DNA from: Kineothrix sp. MSJ-39
Lineage (GTDB): Bacteria; Bacillota; Clostridia; Lachnospirales; Lachnospiraceae
Length of the DNA: 64,000 bases
Direction: 5' to 3'
Assembly (NCBI RefSeq): GCF_018917935.1
Contig: NZ_JAHLPN010000002.1
Coordinates: forward strand, 62,001 to 126,000
The position numbers were made by a program, and so were the translations under genes. Positions within the stretch are counted from its first letter, which is position 1. Every line of letters starts with the position of its first letter. Below, piece by piece: positions 9,994 to 18,652 of the stretch. The notes under the pieces were generated by a model. It did no database searches, was not told the origin of the DNA, and saw only the letters and a program-made list of their open reading frames with translations.

Positions 9994-11334
9994 TTATTCG
10001 TAGATCTGGAACATATTCAGCTCGCCTGTCAGCTCATCCGATACCTTGTACAGTCTGCTTGTTGCATCCTTAATCTCACTGATCGTTGCTGCAAGCTCTT
10101 CTGCAGAAGCTGCTGTTTCCTGTGTGGCTGCTGCATTCTCTTCTGCGATTGCGGAAAGGCTTTCTACGGAGCTCATAACCTGACCTCTTGCCTGTGCCAG
10201 CATTTCCGTATTGGAAGCAATGCTTTCGATGCCATCGATCGTTACCTGTAAGCCACCGCTTACTTTATCAAATACACGTTTGGTTGTTTCCACCTTATCT
10301 GCCTGCAGTCCGATGATCGCATCTACTGTGTTCATCGTCTTAACCGCCTGCTCGGATTCCTCTAACAGATTCTTGATAATGCCCTCGATCGTCTTTGCAG
10401 ATTCATTGGACTGCTCTGCCAGATTCTTGATCTGCTCTGCAACAACGGCGAATCCACGTCCGCTTTCCCCGGCTCTTGCTGCTTCAATGGAAGCATTCAG
10501 TGCAAGAAGGTTTGTTTCGTTGGCGATAGAAGCGATCAGCTCTGTTGCCTTATGAATCTCCTGTGCGGATTCATTGGTTGTATTTGTCTGCTGATAGATC
10601 ACTGCAATCTGTGTCTTTACCTTTTCGGAAATACTCTCCAGATCCTGTACACTCTCAACACCTGCCTGACCTGCTTTCTTCATCGTGTCTGCGTTATTCA
10701 TCAGGCTCTGTACAGCTTCGTTTGTCTGTTCAATGCCTTCTCCGATCTGCATAACCGCTTCGGATACGGACTGTGTCTCTGTTGCCTGCGCGGTTGCACC
10801 GTTTGCCATATCTGACATAGATCTTGCAACATCATCGGATGCATTACTTGTCTGGTCTGTCATCTTTTCAAGCTTTTCGGAAGCTGCCACAATCACATCG
10901 GAAGTAGTACCAACTTTGGCGATTACCTTTGCCAGTGATTTGATAACCTGATTCGTATGGCGTGCCAGTGTACCTGTCTCATCCTTACGGGCTGTATCCT
11001 TTGGCTGTGCCATAACGGTCAGATTGCCTTCTGCTGCGGAATCCAGTACCTTGATCGTACGGTTCAGGGAATTGACAAATCCCCAAAGTGCCAGTCGGAT
11101 GGAAATTGCAACAAGGATTACCAGTACAACCATCAGCATGGCAAAATATTTTACCAGTGTCTGTATTTCCTGATCTGAGATCTTTCCTTTCAGAGAAAGA
11201 GCTCCGACCATCATTGCTGCTGCCATCGCCACAACAACCGGTACGATCGCTACGAGCAGCATTTTTACCTTTAATGTAAAAAATCTTTTCTTTGCTTTCT
11301 GCTTTACTTCATTCACAGATGACTTACTCTCCAT
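9994..11334 (-). CDS. Methyl-accepting chemotaxis protein without a large sensor domain
   Basis: A 446-aa receptor. Two membrane helices (about 24-46 and 60-84) are separated by only ~15 residues, so there is no extracellular ligand-binding domain. A HAMP segment follows ([19 protein letters not shown]), then the long helical signalling domain with the conserved tip ([20 protein letters not shown]). It would signal to CheA/CheW, probably sensing membrane or internal cues. The frame is open to a GTG at 11343, but the ATG at 11334 has AAGGAG at the proper distance. Confidence 0.92.
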   Translation of the reverse strand: MESKSSVNEVKQKAKKRFFTLKVKMLLVAIVPVVVAMAAAMMVGALSLKGKISDQEIQTLVKYFAMLMVVLVILVAISIRLALWGFVNSLNRTIKVLDSAAEGNLTVMAQPKDTARKDETGTLARHTNQVIKSLAKVIAKVGTTSDVIVAASEKLEKMTDQTSNASDDVARSMSDMANGATAQATETQSVSEAVMQIGEGIEQTNEAVQSLMNNADTMKKAGQAGVESVQDLESISEKVKTQIAVIYQQTNTTNESAQEIHKATELIASIANETNLLALNASIEAARAGESGRGFAVVAEQIKNLAEQSNESAKTIEGIIKNLLEESEQAVKTMNTVDAIIGLQADKVETTKRVFDKVSGGLQVTIDGIESIASNTEMLAQARGQVMSSVESLSAIAEENAAATQETAASAEELAATISEIKDATSRLYKVSDELTGELNMFQIYE

Positions 11335-11447
11335 AGGTAACACTCCTTATAAACTACTTTCGTCAAATTGTATATGCTATCCCCTATATATACTACATTA
11401 TAGTAACATATTTACCACAAAAAGCAAAGGACATTTTGGTATTTTCA

Positions 11448-12737
11448 TCACGCTTTCCCGGTCTCAGATGTCACAATACGGTTTCTTCCTTCTGCCTTTC
11501 CCCGATACAGAAGATCGTCGGCGTCTTTCACAATCTCATCCAGTGGTTGCTCTCCGGTAACACCCGTCAAACCGAAGGTCAGGGAAACTGAAAATGTCTC
11601 TCCTTCATAGGCAAATGTCGTTTCCCTTATTTCAGCTGCAATCTGTTCCAGCTTTTCGTGTGCCTGTGCAAGCGGCAGTTCAAATGCAAGCAGAAATTCT
11701 TCACCGCCCCAGCGGGATACCAACCCTTTTTCTTCCATATTTTTCTTAAAAATATTGGATACACTCCTGAGCACCATATCACCACATTCATGCCCATAGG
11801 TATCATTGATCCGTTTGAAAAAGTCGATATCACCGATCGTCACAGACAGAGACCGCTGTCTGTTTTCCCTGCACTGTTCGATCATCTTCTGCAGGCTGCT
11901 TCTGCAGGCCCGGCGGTTCAAAAGTCCGGTCAGCGGATCCGTCGTGATCATATCCTTCAGGGAACAGCTGACAGTGGCCGCATAGCTTCCCATTGCGCCG
12001 ATCTCATCCTTCCGGCGCAAGACGGAAACAGGCATTTTTGTAGAAAAATCACTGTTTGCCAGATGCCCGAGATAATCCATGATCGCTTTCAACGCATCTA
12101 CCAGCTTCTGACTGGCAACAATGCAGCACAGAAGTGCGGCTATGGTCACAAGCAGACTGACTGCCATGGAATTCAGTACATTGGTTCTGACAGATGTCAT
12201 AACGCTTGCACGTGTTTTACTGGCAAATGCCATTCCCACAACGGAACCGTCTTTATTATAAATAGGCACATAATATCCAAAATAGGTTGTTCCGCCGATA
12301 GATATTTTACCGGAAAAATAGTCTTTTCCGTTTTCCAGCACCCAGTGGCTGACTTCTTCATCCGCACTTGTTCCGCTCAGACGTTTTCCCTTTTGATCCG
12401 TGAGTGTTGTCAGAACACGCTTGTCGCCGTAAAACAGTGTGATATCCATTCCGTACGACTCTTTCAGGGAATCCACGATCGAATAATCACCGGTAAGTGT
12501 AACCTCTCCTTTGTATATGATTCCGTCTTTCTCATACATATCACCCGGTGCGACCAGCGAGTAGGTATTGTAGACCGAACGTGCCGCGATCTTGAGCGAC
12601 TGGCTGACCTCGTCCGTTGTTTCCCGTATCAATGTCCTTGTCGAGATCAGTGTCAGAACCAGTCCCAGAACCAGAACCGGTACAAGCGAAAATTTCAGTA
12701 AAGTGTGTTTCAGACTTGTTTTTTTCGTATTTTCCAT
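11448..12737 (-). CDS. Diguanylate cyclase with extracellular Cache-like sensor
   Basis: A 429-aa membrane protein that should make cyclic di-GMP. Membrane helices at about 14-34 and 190-212 enclose a ~150-residue single-Cache-like sensor domain (GTTYFGYYVPIYNKDGSVVG). A HAMP-like linker precedes a GGDEF domain with TTDPLTGLLNRRA and the active-site motif RWGGEEF. The RxxD inhibitory site expected five residues before the motif is absent, so product inhibition may be weak. It is 12 bp downstream of an ABC-F gene. The ligand of the sensor domain is unknown. Confidence 0.92.
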   Translation of the reverse strand: MENTKKTSLKHTLLKFSLVPVLVLGLVLTLISTRTLIRETTDEVSQSLKIAARSVYNTYSLVAPGDMYEKDGIIYKGEVTLTGDYSIVDSLKESYGMDITLFYGDKRVLTTLTDQKGKRLSGTSADEEVSHWVLENGKDYFSGKISIGGTTYFGYYVPIYNKDGSVVGMAFASKTRASVMTSVRTNVLNSMAVSLLVTIAALLCCIVASQKLVDALKAIMDYLGHLANSDFSTKMPVSVLRRKDEIGAMGSYAATVSCSLKDMITTDPLTGLLNRRACRSSLQKMIEQCRENRQRSLSVTIGDIDFFKRINDTYGHECGDMVLRSVSNIFKKNMEEKGLVSRWGGEEFLLAFELPLAQAHEKLEQIAAEIRETTFAYEGETFSVSLTFGLTGVTGEQPLDEIVKDADDLLYRGKAEGRNRIVTSETGKA

Positions 12738-12748
12738 ATGTATTCCCC

Positions 12749-14614
12749 CTATTTACTTTTGTTTTCCTGCTCGATCTCCGTGACAAGTTCCTCTAAATAC
12801 ATCCATCTGTCCATTTTTTCGGAAAGCAGCTCCCGCTTTTCGGTCAGCTGCCTGTCCAGCTCTGCCAGACGGACAAAATCTCTTGCTGCCTTTGTATATT
12901 CACCTTCCAGCGCTGCAATTTCTTCTTCCAACTCTGTGATCGTATCCTCGATCGTCTCGTATTCCCTCTGTTCTTTATAAGAAAGCTTCTTCCGGTGCTG
13001 GCGCACCTCCTGCCCTTTGTTCTCTTTTTCTTCCTTCTCCTGCCGCTGCGTCTTAGCCTGCTCTGTTTTCCGTTCCTCCATGCGAAGCTGATAATCCGTA
13101 TAGCCGCCCTCATACTGCGTCACGCTGCCTGCCTCCTCAAAAGCAAAGATACGCCGCACTGTCCGGTCCAAGAAATATCGGTCATGGGAAACAACCGCCA
13201 CGATCCCGTCAAAGCTGTCCAGATAGTCCTCTAAGATCGTCAGTGTACGGATATCCAGATCATTTGTCGGCTCGTCCAGCAAAAGGACATTCGGGGCTTC
13301 CATCAATACCCGCAGCAGATTCAGCCGCCGCTTCTGTCCGCCGGAAAGCTTTCCGATCTTGCTGTACTGCAGCTCTGCGTCAAACAGGAAACGCTCACAC
13401 ATTTTCGCGGCCGATACTTCTCCGTCCTTTGTTTTGATAAATTCCGCCGTATCCCTGACATAATCGATCACACGCTTTTCCGGATCCATATAGGCAAGTC
13501 CCTTTTCTTTTTCCTGGCTGATCTCCTGTGCGTAGTAACCGATCTTGATCGTCTGTCCGATCTCGATACTGCCACTGTCGGGATATACCGCCGCATTTCC
13601 GGTAAGCTGTCCGGCCGCGGTTGCGATCATTTTCATAAGAGTTGTCTTACCACAACCGTTTTTCCCGACAAATCCGACGCGGTCGCCGCGCAGAAACAGA
13701 TAGGTAAAATCACGTAAAAGGACATGCTCTCCGTATGCCTTGGACAGATGCTGAAGCTCTACCGTCGTCTTGCCCATGCGGGTACTCACACTGCTCATTT
13801 CCACATTGCCGGTTTCTTCCTTCAGCTTACTGACCTTCAGATCCTCGAAACGCTCCAGCCTCGCCTTCTGCTTCGTGCTCCGTGCTCTCGCCCCGCGCAT
13901 GACCCATGCAAGTTCATTGCGCAATATGCTGCGGCGTTTTCTGTCCGCTGCCTGGTCGATCTCCTCTCGCTGCGCCTTCCGCTCCAGAAAGCCCGCGTAA
14001 TTTGTATCATAGGAATATAATGCGCCTCTGTCGATCTCCACGATCCTGTTTGCAATGCTGTCCAGAAAATAGCGGTCGTGTGTGACCATAACAAGCGTGC
14101 CCTTGTAGCCTTTCAGGAAATTTTCCAGCCACTGCGCCATTTCCGCATCCAGATGGTTGGTCGGCTCGTCCAGAAGCAGGATATCCGATTCATGCAGCAG
14201 CACATTGACAAGTGCCACACGTTTTCTCTGTCCGCCGGAAAGCTCTGCCACCGGCGTATCATATGCCGTAACGGAAAGCTCCGTCAGCATGGATTTTGCC
14301 TGTGCAGTCAGTGCCTGCTGCTCCTGCATGCTCTGTTTGGTATGTGACCGCAGTGCTGCCTGCAGCACCGTATCCTGTGGCTCAAATTCCGGCTGTTGGG
14401 AAAGAAGCTGTACCGTCCTGTTCTTTGCCATGATCACTTCGCCCGCATCCGGCTCTTCCAGTCCGCCAAGAATCCGCAGAAGGGTGGACTTTCCGGTTCC
14501 GTTAATGCCGATGATCCCTACCTTTTCCCCTTCCTGCAAATAAAAGGAGGCATCCGAAAACAACAGTCTTCCCGTGTATGATTTTGTAATATGATCCAGT
14601 GTTACGATGTTCAA
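12749..14614 (-). CDS. ABC-F family ATPase, Uup-like
   Basis: A 621-aa soluble protein with two ATPase domains and no membrane helices. First Walker A GINGTGKSTLL near residue 36 with signature LSGGQRKR; second Walker A GKNGCGKTTLM with signature LSGGQKRR; a linker with the charged segment ARARSTKQKARLERFEDLK; and a C-terminal coiled coil from about 540. ABC-F proteins bind the ribosome E-site region and help stalled or mis-set ribosomes; some give antibiotic resistance. The C-terminal coiled coil fits the Uup group rather than resistance types. Its start overlaps the YlmH-like gene by 4 bp. Confidence 0.9.
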   Translation of the reverse strand: MNIVTLDHITKSYTGRLLFSDASFYLQEGEKVGIIGINGTGKSTLLRILGGLEEPDAGEVIMAKNRTVQLLSQQPEFEPQDTVLQAALRSHTKQSMQEQQALTAQAKSMLTELSVTAYDTPVAELSGGQRKRVALVNVLLHESDILLLDEPTNHLDAEMAQWLENFLKGYKGTLVMVTHDRYFLDSIANRIVEIDRGALYSYDTNYAGFLERKAQREEIDQAADRKRRSILRNELAWVMRGARARSTKQKARLERFEDLKVSKLKEETGNVEMSSVSTRMGKTTVELQHLSKAYGEHVLLRDFTYLFLRGDRVGFVGKNGCGKTTLMKMIATAAGQLTGNAAVYPDSGSIEIGQTIKIGYYAQEISQEKEKGLAYMDPEKRVIDYVRDTAEFIKTKDGEVSAAKMCERFLFDAELQYSKIGKLSGGQKRRLNLLRVLMEAPNVLLLDEPTNDLDIRTLTILEDYLDSFDGIVAVVSHDRYFLDRTVRRIFAFEEAGSVTQYEGGYTDYQLRMEERKTEQAKTQRQEKEEKENKGQEVRQHRKKLSYKEQREYETIEDTITELEEEIAALEGEYTKAARDFVRLAELDRQLTEKRELLSEKMDRWMYLEELVTEIEQENKSK

Positions 14615-15378
14615 TGTGTGCCTCCGTATCTGCCTATCTGTATACTTAAATTGCCTTTTTTCGTTTCGTGGATGAGTCCCTGATACACAAATCTGCCATG
14701 CCCGCGGACAGAAACGATGCTGCCCTCTTTGCAGATACCGCTGTTATTTTCCATGCATCTGCCGTCCACAAATACCTTTTTCTCCCGGAACAGGAGCAGG
14801 CTCTGGCTGCGGGAAAGATGGTACAGTTTGGCTATGATGCCATCCAGTCTGAGAGAGCTTACGATCAGCGTTTCTTCAGTTACCTGTGGCTTACTATGCT
14901 CCGGTACTTCCTCCAGTATCCTGCATCTGACAGCCGTATGTCTGATCTTCGTCAGATTCTCTACAATATAGCTGCTTACTTTTGCCAGACAGAACAGATA
15001 TGCTTTTCCGTCGCTGAGCCAGATATCGCCCAGCGTACTTCTGTCAATCCCAAGATGCATCAGAGCCCCCAGAAAATCCCTGTGTCCCAGATCTTCCGCA
15101 AACTTTTTCAGTGCCGGTGCGATCTCTACACACACGATCGGGAACGGCTCTTCATAGCCCAGACTTTCTTCACTGCCGAAACGGATCACGCAGCGTTCGC
15201 AGCCTTCACTACCGCCGGATATGGTATATTCCATGCCCGGCTGCCGGGAAAGAAGCTGATAAAACAGATCCTGCTCTGCCAGCGTCAGAAAGCCGGTAAA
15301 CGTATAATGGTTATTCCGATAAGACTGCTCACTTAAATCCTGCAGTCTTTTTTGTATAAAAATATCTTCGTCTGTCAT
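14611..15378 (-). CDS. YlmH-like RNA-binding protein with S4 domain
   Basis: A 255-aa protein of the YlmH family: an N-terminal alpha/beta region (AEQDLFYQLLSRQPGMEY), a central region with LGALMHLGIDRSTLGDIW, and a C-terminal S4 RNA-binding domain (about 180-245). In Bacillus, YlmH is encoded beside division genes and acts in ribosome rescue; here it is coupled to an ABC-F gene instead, another ribosome-related protein. The 4-bp overlap with that gene supports joint translation. It is a broadly conserved housekeeping protein. Confidence 0.88.
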   Translation of the reverse strand: MTDEDIFIQKRLQDLSEQSYRNNHYTFTGFLTLAEQDLFYQLLSRQPGMEYTISGGSEGCERCVIRFGSEESLGYEEPFPIVCVEIAPALKKFAEDLGHRDFLGALMHLGIDRSTLGDIWLSDGKAYLFCLAKVSSYIVENLTKIRHTAVRCRILEEVPEHSKPQVTEETLIVSSLRLDGIIAKLYHLSRSQSLLLFREKKVFVDGRCMENNSGICKEGSIVSVRGHGRFVYQGLIHETKKGNLSIQIGRYGGTH

Positions 15379-15430
15379 ATTGTCCTCACGCCCTACTTAT
15401 ATACACCATCGTACTACAAACCCGTACCTC

Positions 15431-15459
15431 TTGCAATCCCTGCAAAATCGTGCTAGAAT
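15431..15459 (+). promoter_or_regulatory. Sigma-A type promoter of queT
   Basis: A TTGCAA -35 box (15431-15436) and a TAGAAT -10 box (15454-15459) are separated by exactly 17 bp. Transcription would begin near 15466, giving a leader of about 90 nt before the queT start codon. Confidence 0.7.
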
Positions 15460-15483
15460 ACGCTCGTTGCGATTCCAGAAACC

Positions 15484-15546
15484 AAGGTCTATGGAAAAAA
15501 TACCGAGTGTTCGAGACCTTCCACTCGTAAAACAAAACTAAAGGAG
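15484..15546 (+). promoter_or_regulatory. Pseudoknotted leader of queT, candidate preQ1-type riboswitch
   Basis: Two interleaved helices can form. AAGGTCT (15484-15490) pairs with AGACCTT (15514-15520), and CGAGTG (15504-15509) pairs with CACTCG (15522-15527), an H-type pseudoknot. An A-rich tail and the ribosome site AAGGAG (15541-15546) follow directly. QueT genes are commonly controlled by preQ1 riboswitches. The sequence does not match the preQ1-I or preQ1-II consensus I know, so class and ligand are open. Confidence 0.6.
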
Positions 15547-15555
15547 ATATCTTTT

Positions 15556-16044
15556 ATGAAAAAAATCAATTTTCTGACGCAGGCCGCTATGATCGCGGCA
15601 CTTTACGTCGTCCTGACACTTGCCATCAACGCATTCGGTCTTGCCAGCGGTGCCATTCAGGTGCGCATGTCCGAGGCACTTACGATCCTGCCTTATTTCA
15701 CGCCTGCTGCCATTCCGGGGCTGTTTATCGGCTGTCTTTTAAGCAACATCATCACCGGATGTGCGCTGTTTGACATCATCTTCGGCAGTATTGCCACTCT
15801 GCTCGGTGCAGTCGGTACTTATCTGCTGCGCAGACACAAATGGCTTGCTCCCGTTTCCCCGATCATTGCAAATACGATCATCGTTCCATTCGTACTTTCT
15901 TATGTGTATGGTACGCCGGGAACCATCCCTTACCTGATGCTGACAGTCGGTATCGGAGAAGTGCTCTCCTGCGGCGTTTTGGGCATGGTGCTTTTATTTG
16001 CACTGAATAAATACAGAACGACGCTTTTTAGCATAGATGCATGA
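15556..16044 (+). CDS. queT: Queuosine precursor transporter QueT (ECF substrate-binding component)
   Basis: A 162-aa integral membrane protein of the QueT family, with about five or six helices. Conserved features include the N-terminal AAMIAALYVVLTLAINAFG, QVRMSEALTILPYFTPAAIPG and NIITGCALFDIIFGSIATLL. It is the S-component that binds queuine or a 7-deazaguanine precursor and works with a shared ECF energising module encoded elsewhere. It has its own promoter and structured leader, is monocistronic, and ends at a terminator. The AAGGAG site is 9 nt from the ATG. Confidence 0.93.
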   Translation: MKKINFLTQAAMIAALYVVLTLAINAFGLASGAIQVRMSEALTILPYFTPAAIPGLFIGCLLSNIITGCALFDIIFGSIATLLGAVGTYLLRRHKWLAPVSPIIANTIIVPFVLSYVYGTPGTIPYLMLTVGIGEVLSCGVLGMVLLFALNKYRTTLFSIDA

Positions 16045-16060
16045 CATTACGGGAACATAA

Positions 16061-16110
16061 AAGGCATCTGGGGGACACGATCGCAACATTTTCCCGCAGA
16101 TGCCTTTTTT
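16061..16110. terminator. Bidirectional terminator between queT and the convergent gene
   Basis: A 10-bp stem AAGGCATCTG (16061-16070) pairs with CAGATGCCTT (16097-16106), and runs of T follow on both strands (six on plus; the minus strand reads TTTT). It serves queT from the left and the 842-aa protein gene from the right. Confidence 0.85.
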
Positions 16111-16119
16111 CTTTCAACC

Positions 16120-18648
16120 CTATTTACTGTATGTGATAAAACAGTTTCCGTTCGCTTCAAAATAATCACGCGAATCATTCATACCCATCTTGGATATCGT
16201 TCCGCTCATCGGATTAAAGATGACCGTATTGAGCTCATTATAGCCCACGATCAGTACTGCATTTCCATCATTTAACAGTGCCATGACCGGAATATCCTTT
16301 CCGACATAGTAAAGCACACTTTCCATGCTGCAGCCGGTCAAATCGAGTATCTTATCATCCGGCAGATTTTCCTGCAGAATATCAAACAGCGACTTTCCTG
16401 CCTGCAGAAGCTGCATGCTGTTTCTGCTGACACCTTCAAAGGACAGGATCGTATCAAGACAGACCGCAACGCTGCTCCTCTCTTCCGAAACCATATCCGC
16501 CGTGATCTTCATGATCTGGTTGACATTACTTCTGTTACTCTTCTCCCAGATACAGTTTCCATTTTCATCGAGCACTTTTCCTGACAGGGCATCTGCCTTT
16601 GCGACCGCTTCTCTTGCCTGCTGTACGATCGCAGAAAGCCTGTAGCCGTCATACACATAATAGCATTCCTGCTTTTCCTCTGTCTGCGGCAGATGGATGG
16701 AACGCTCGCCCTCATACATGACCTGCTTTGGTGTGAGATATTTCATCTTATCCGATTTCAGGCTGCTCTTCATGGCAAGCTGTGCGATTTTTTCATAATC
16801 CTTTGTTGCAACGACCTCCACCGTATTTTTCTGCGTTGTCTCCGGCAGATCGTTCATGATCTGGTCATCCGCTACTGCTGTATAACCGCCGTTTCCGTCT
16901 GCACTCACACGATGCAGGTCGATCTGATTTCCGTTGATCTCCGCTTCCAGTACATAAATGCCGTTCTTATTGTAATCCTTTAAAATATCGCCACTTTCAT
17001 TCTGGATCTTCACATCATACATCAGAAACAGCGTATTTCCCATATTATCCTTTGTAATATCCGTCCGATATGCCAGCCCATAGATCAGATCCTCATTCAT
17101 AAAGCCAAGCGGTCTGATACATCTGCCGCTTCCCGCCTCGATCTTTGTCTGTCTGCCCGTATTCAGGTTCAGCAGGATGAGCTCCTGACTGCTGTCCGCA
17201 TCCCCGGTCAGCCATGCGATCATCCGGTTGCTTTCGGATACGCGGTAGCTGCCCTGCATCAGATTTTCCTGCAGCGCAGTATAGCTCTTTTCCACCAGGT
17301 CGATCTGATAGATCACGTGATCCAAAATCAGGAACAGCTGGTTTTTGTTATTCACGTAGGCAAGCTGCGAAATATCCTGCATCAGCCGCTGGGAAGAACC
17401 TGTATAAGGGATATATACCTCTTCCTCGATCGTGTTCAGCATACTGTTGTAGTAATAACAGCCAACACCGACACTGCCCTCATGATTACCGCGGTTCATA
17501 TAGCCGTATACCAGAAAACGGACGTTACCCGTCTCATCCACACTGGCGATCCTGATCCCGCCATTCTGATACAGCGTCCTGCTGTCCACATTATCCTGAT
17601 CGTAAAAGCCAAACAATAATGCAGTCTTACTGTCTGTCAGGTTAATGGAGAACAACCGGTTTTCCTTCACAAACGCAAATACATTGCCGTCTTCGCTCTC
17701 CGCCAGCTCCAGATTTCCGTCACTGATACCCAGAGACAACTTGTTATTTGTATAGGAAGCTGCTTCCGGTTCAAAATAAGAATCCATGTCCCTTTCATAG
17801 TCAAGCAGATACATACGTTCCGCCGTATAGCGGATATAGTAATACTCCGTCACATTATAATACCGACAGCCATCCGTCATATCAACGGACAGGGCATAAC
17901 GCAGCTCGACATTTGCCACATACGGATTGATCCTTCTGACATAGACCTCCGGCTCTGTTTCCTCTTTAACGGAAAGATCACCCCAGGTGATCTGTGCAAA
18001 GCTCGAATGGATCGTTACCTTGCTGTAGGTCGTATTATCTCCGTCTGCATTGGACTCCAGATATTTTGTCAGTTCCTGCGCACGCTCCTTATCAAAGCTT
18101 CTGCTGTGGAAATCCAACGCAAATGCTGTCATATCGCTCACATGATACGCCGCATCCGCCAGTACGATCCTTGTATAATAATAGATCGTCCTGCTTTCTG
18201 TATCCGTCAGCTTCAAGCAGAAGGAATACTCGGTTTTCTCCTCCAGAAGATCCTTCAGTACCAGATCCACATACGTCGTATCTTCCGACTCCGTAAAGCT
18301 GCTGATCTCCGTATCCTCCACAAGACGCTGTCCGTCAGCCGATCTGACCTCGTAAGCCAGTGCGGAAATGCTGTCCGCATACAGATCGATCTGCAGGGAG
18401 ATCTTACGGTCATCCTTCTGCAACGGCGATATCGTATCATTTTGCTGGCTGCAATCCATTTCCTGGTCATAGCCGTGCAGACAGTTGATGCGCGTATCGC
18501 CCTCCATCACATAGACGAGCGGATACGTTGCCTTCGGCATTTCTGCCGTGATATCCGTATTTCCTTTATTCATAAAATGATCGATCATCAGGATCGCGAT
18601 CAGAAACATGATGACCGTATATACTATCTTCAAAATTGATTTCTTCAC
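16120..18648 (-). CDS. Membrane-anchored protein with beta-rich body and degenerate C39-like domain
   Basis: An 842-aa protein of no named family that I recognise. One N-terminal membrane helix (about 7-25) anchors a large extracytoplasmic body whose middle (about 300-600) has repeated beta-strand segments like a propeller (GNVFAFVKENRLFSINL, NQLFLILDHVIYQIDL). The last ~115 residues resemble a papain-like C39 peptidase fold (NDGNAVLIVGYNELNTVIFN), but the positions of the catalytic Cys, His and Asp appear to be Ser726, Asn796 and Asn812. It is therefore probably a binding domain, not a protease. It lies 4 bp downstream of a methyltransferase gene, in one operon. Confidence 0.75.
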   Translation of the reverse strand: MKKSILKIVYTVIMFLIAILMIDHFMNKGNTDITAEMPKATYPLVYVMEGDTRINCLHGYDQEMDCSQQNDTISPLQKDDRKISLQIDLYADSISALAYEVRSADGQRLVEDTEISSFTESEDTTYVDLVLKDLLEEKTEYSFCLKLTDTESRTIYYYTRIVLADAAYHVSDMTAFALDFHSRSFDKERAQELTKYLESNADGDNTTYSKVTIHSSFAQITWGDLSVKEETEPEVYVRRINPYVANVELRYALSVDMTDGCRYYNVTEYYYIRYTAERMYLLDYERDMDSYFEPEAASYTNNKLSLGISDGNLELAESEDGNVFAFVKENRLFSINLTDSKTALLFGFYDQDNVDSRTLYQNGGIRIASVDETGNVRFLVYGYMNRGNHEGSVGVGCYYYNSMLNTIEEEVYIPYTGSSQRLMQDISQLAYVNNKNQLFLILDHVIYQIDLVEKSYTALQENLMQGSYRVSESNRMIAWLTGDADSSQELILLNLNTGRQTKIEAGSGRCIRPLGFMNEDLIYGLAYRTDITKDNMGNTLFLMYDVKIQNESGDILKDYNKNGIYVLEAEINGNQIDLHRVSADGNGGYTAVADDQIMNDLPETTQKNTVEVVATKDYEKIAQLAMKSSLKSDKMKYLTPKQVMYEGERSIHLPQTEEKQECYYVYDGYRLSAIVQQAREAVAKADALSGKVLDENGNCIWEKSNRSNVNQIMKITADMVSEERSSVAVCLDTILSFEGVSRNSMQLLQAGKSLFDILQENLPDDKILDLTGCSMESVLYYVGKDIPVMALLNDGNAVLIVGYNELNTVIFNPMSGTISKMGMNDSRDYFEANGNCFITYSK

Positions 18649-18652
18649 GTTA

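Noticed and set aside
11658-12701. 347-aa open frame on the plus strand
   Set aside because: Antisense to the diguanylate cyclase gene, which has clear domain motifs; no start signal.
15466-15555. Assignment of the queT leader to preQ1-I or preQ1-II
   Set aside because: The conserved short-loop pattern of preQ1-I and the hairpin arrangement of preQ1-II are not present, so only a general preQ1-type candidate is claimed.
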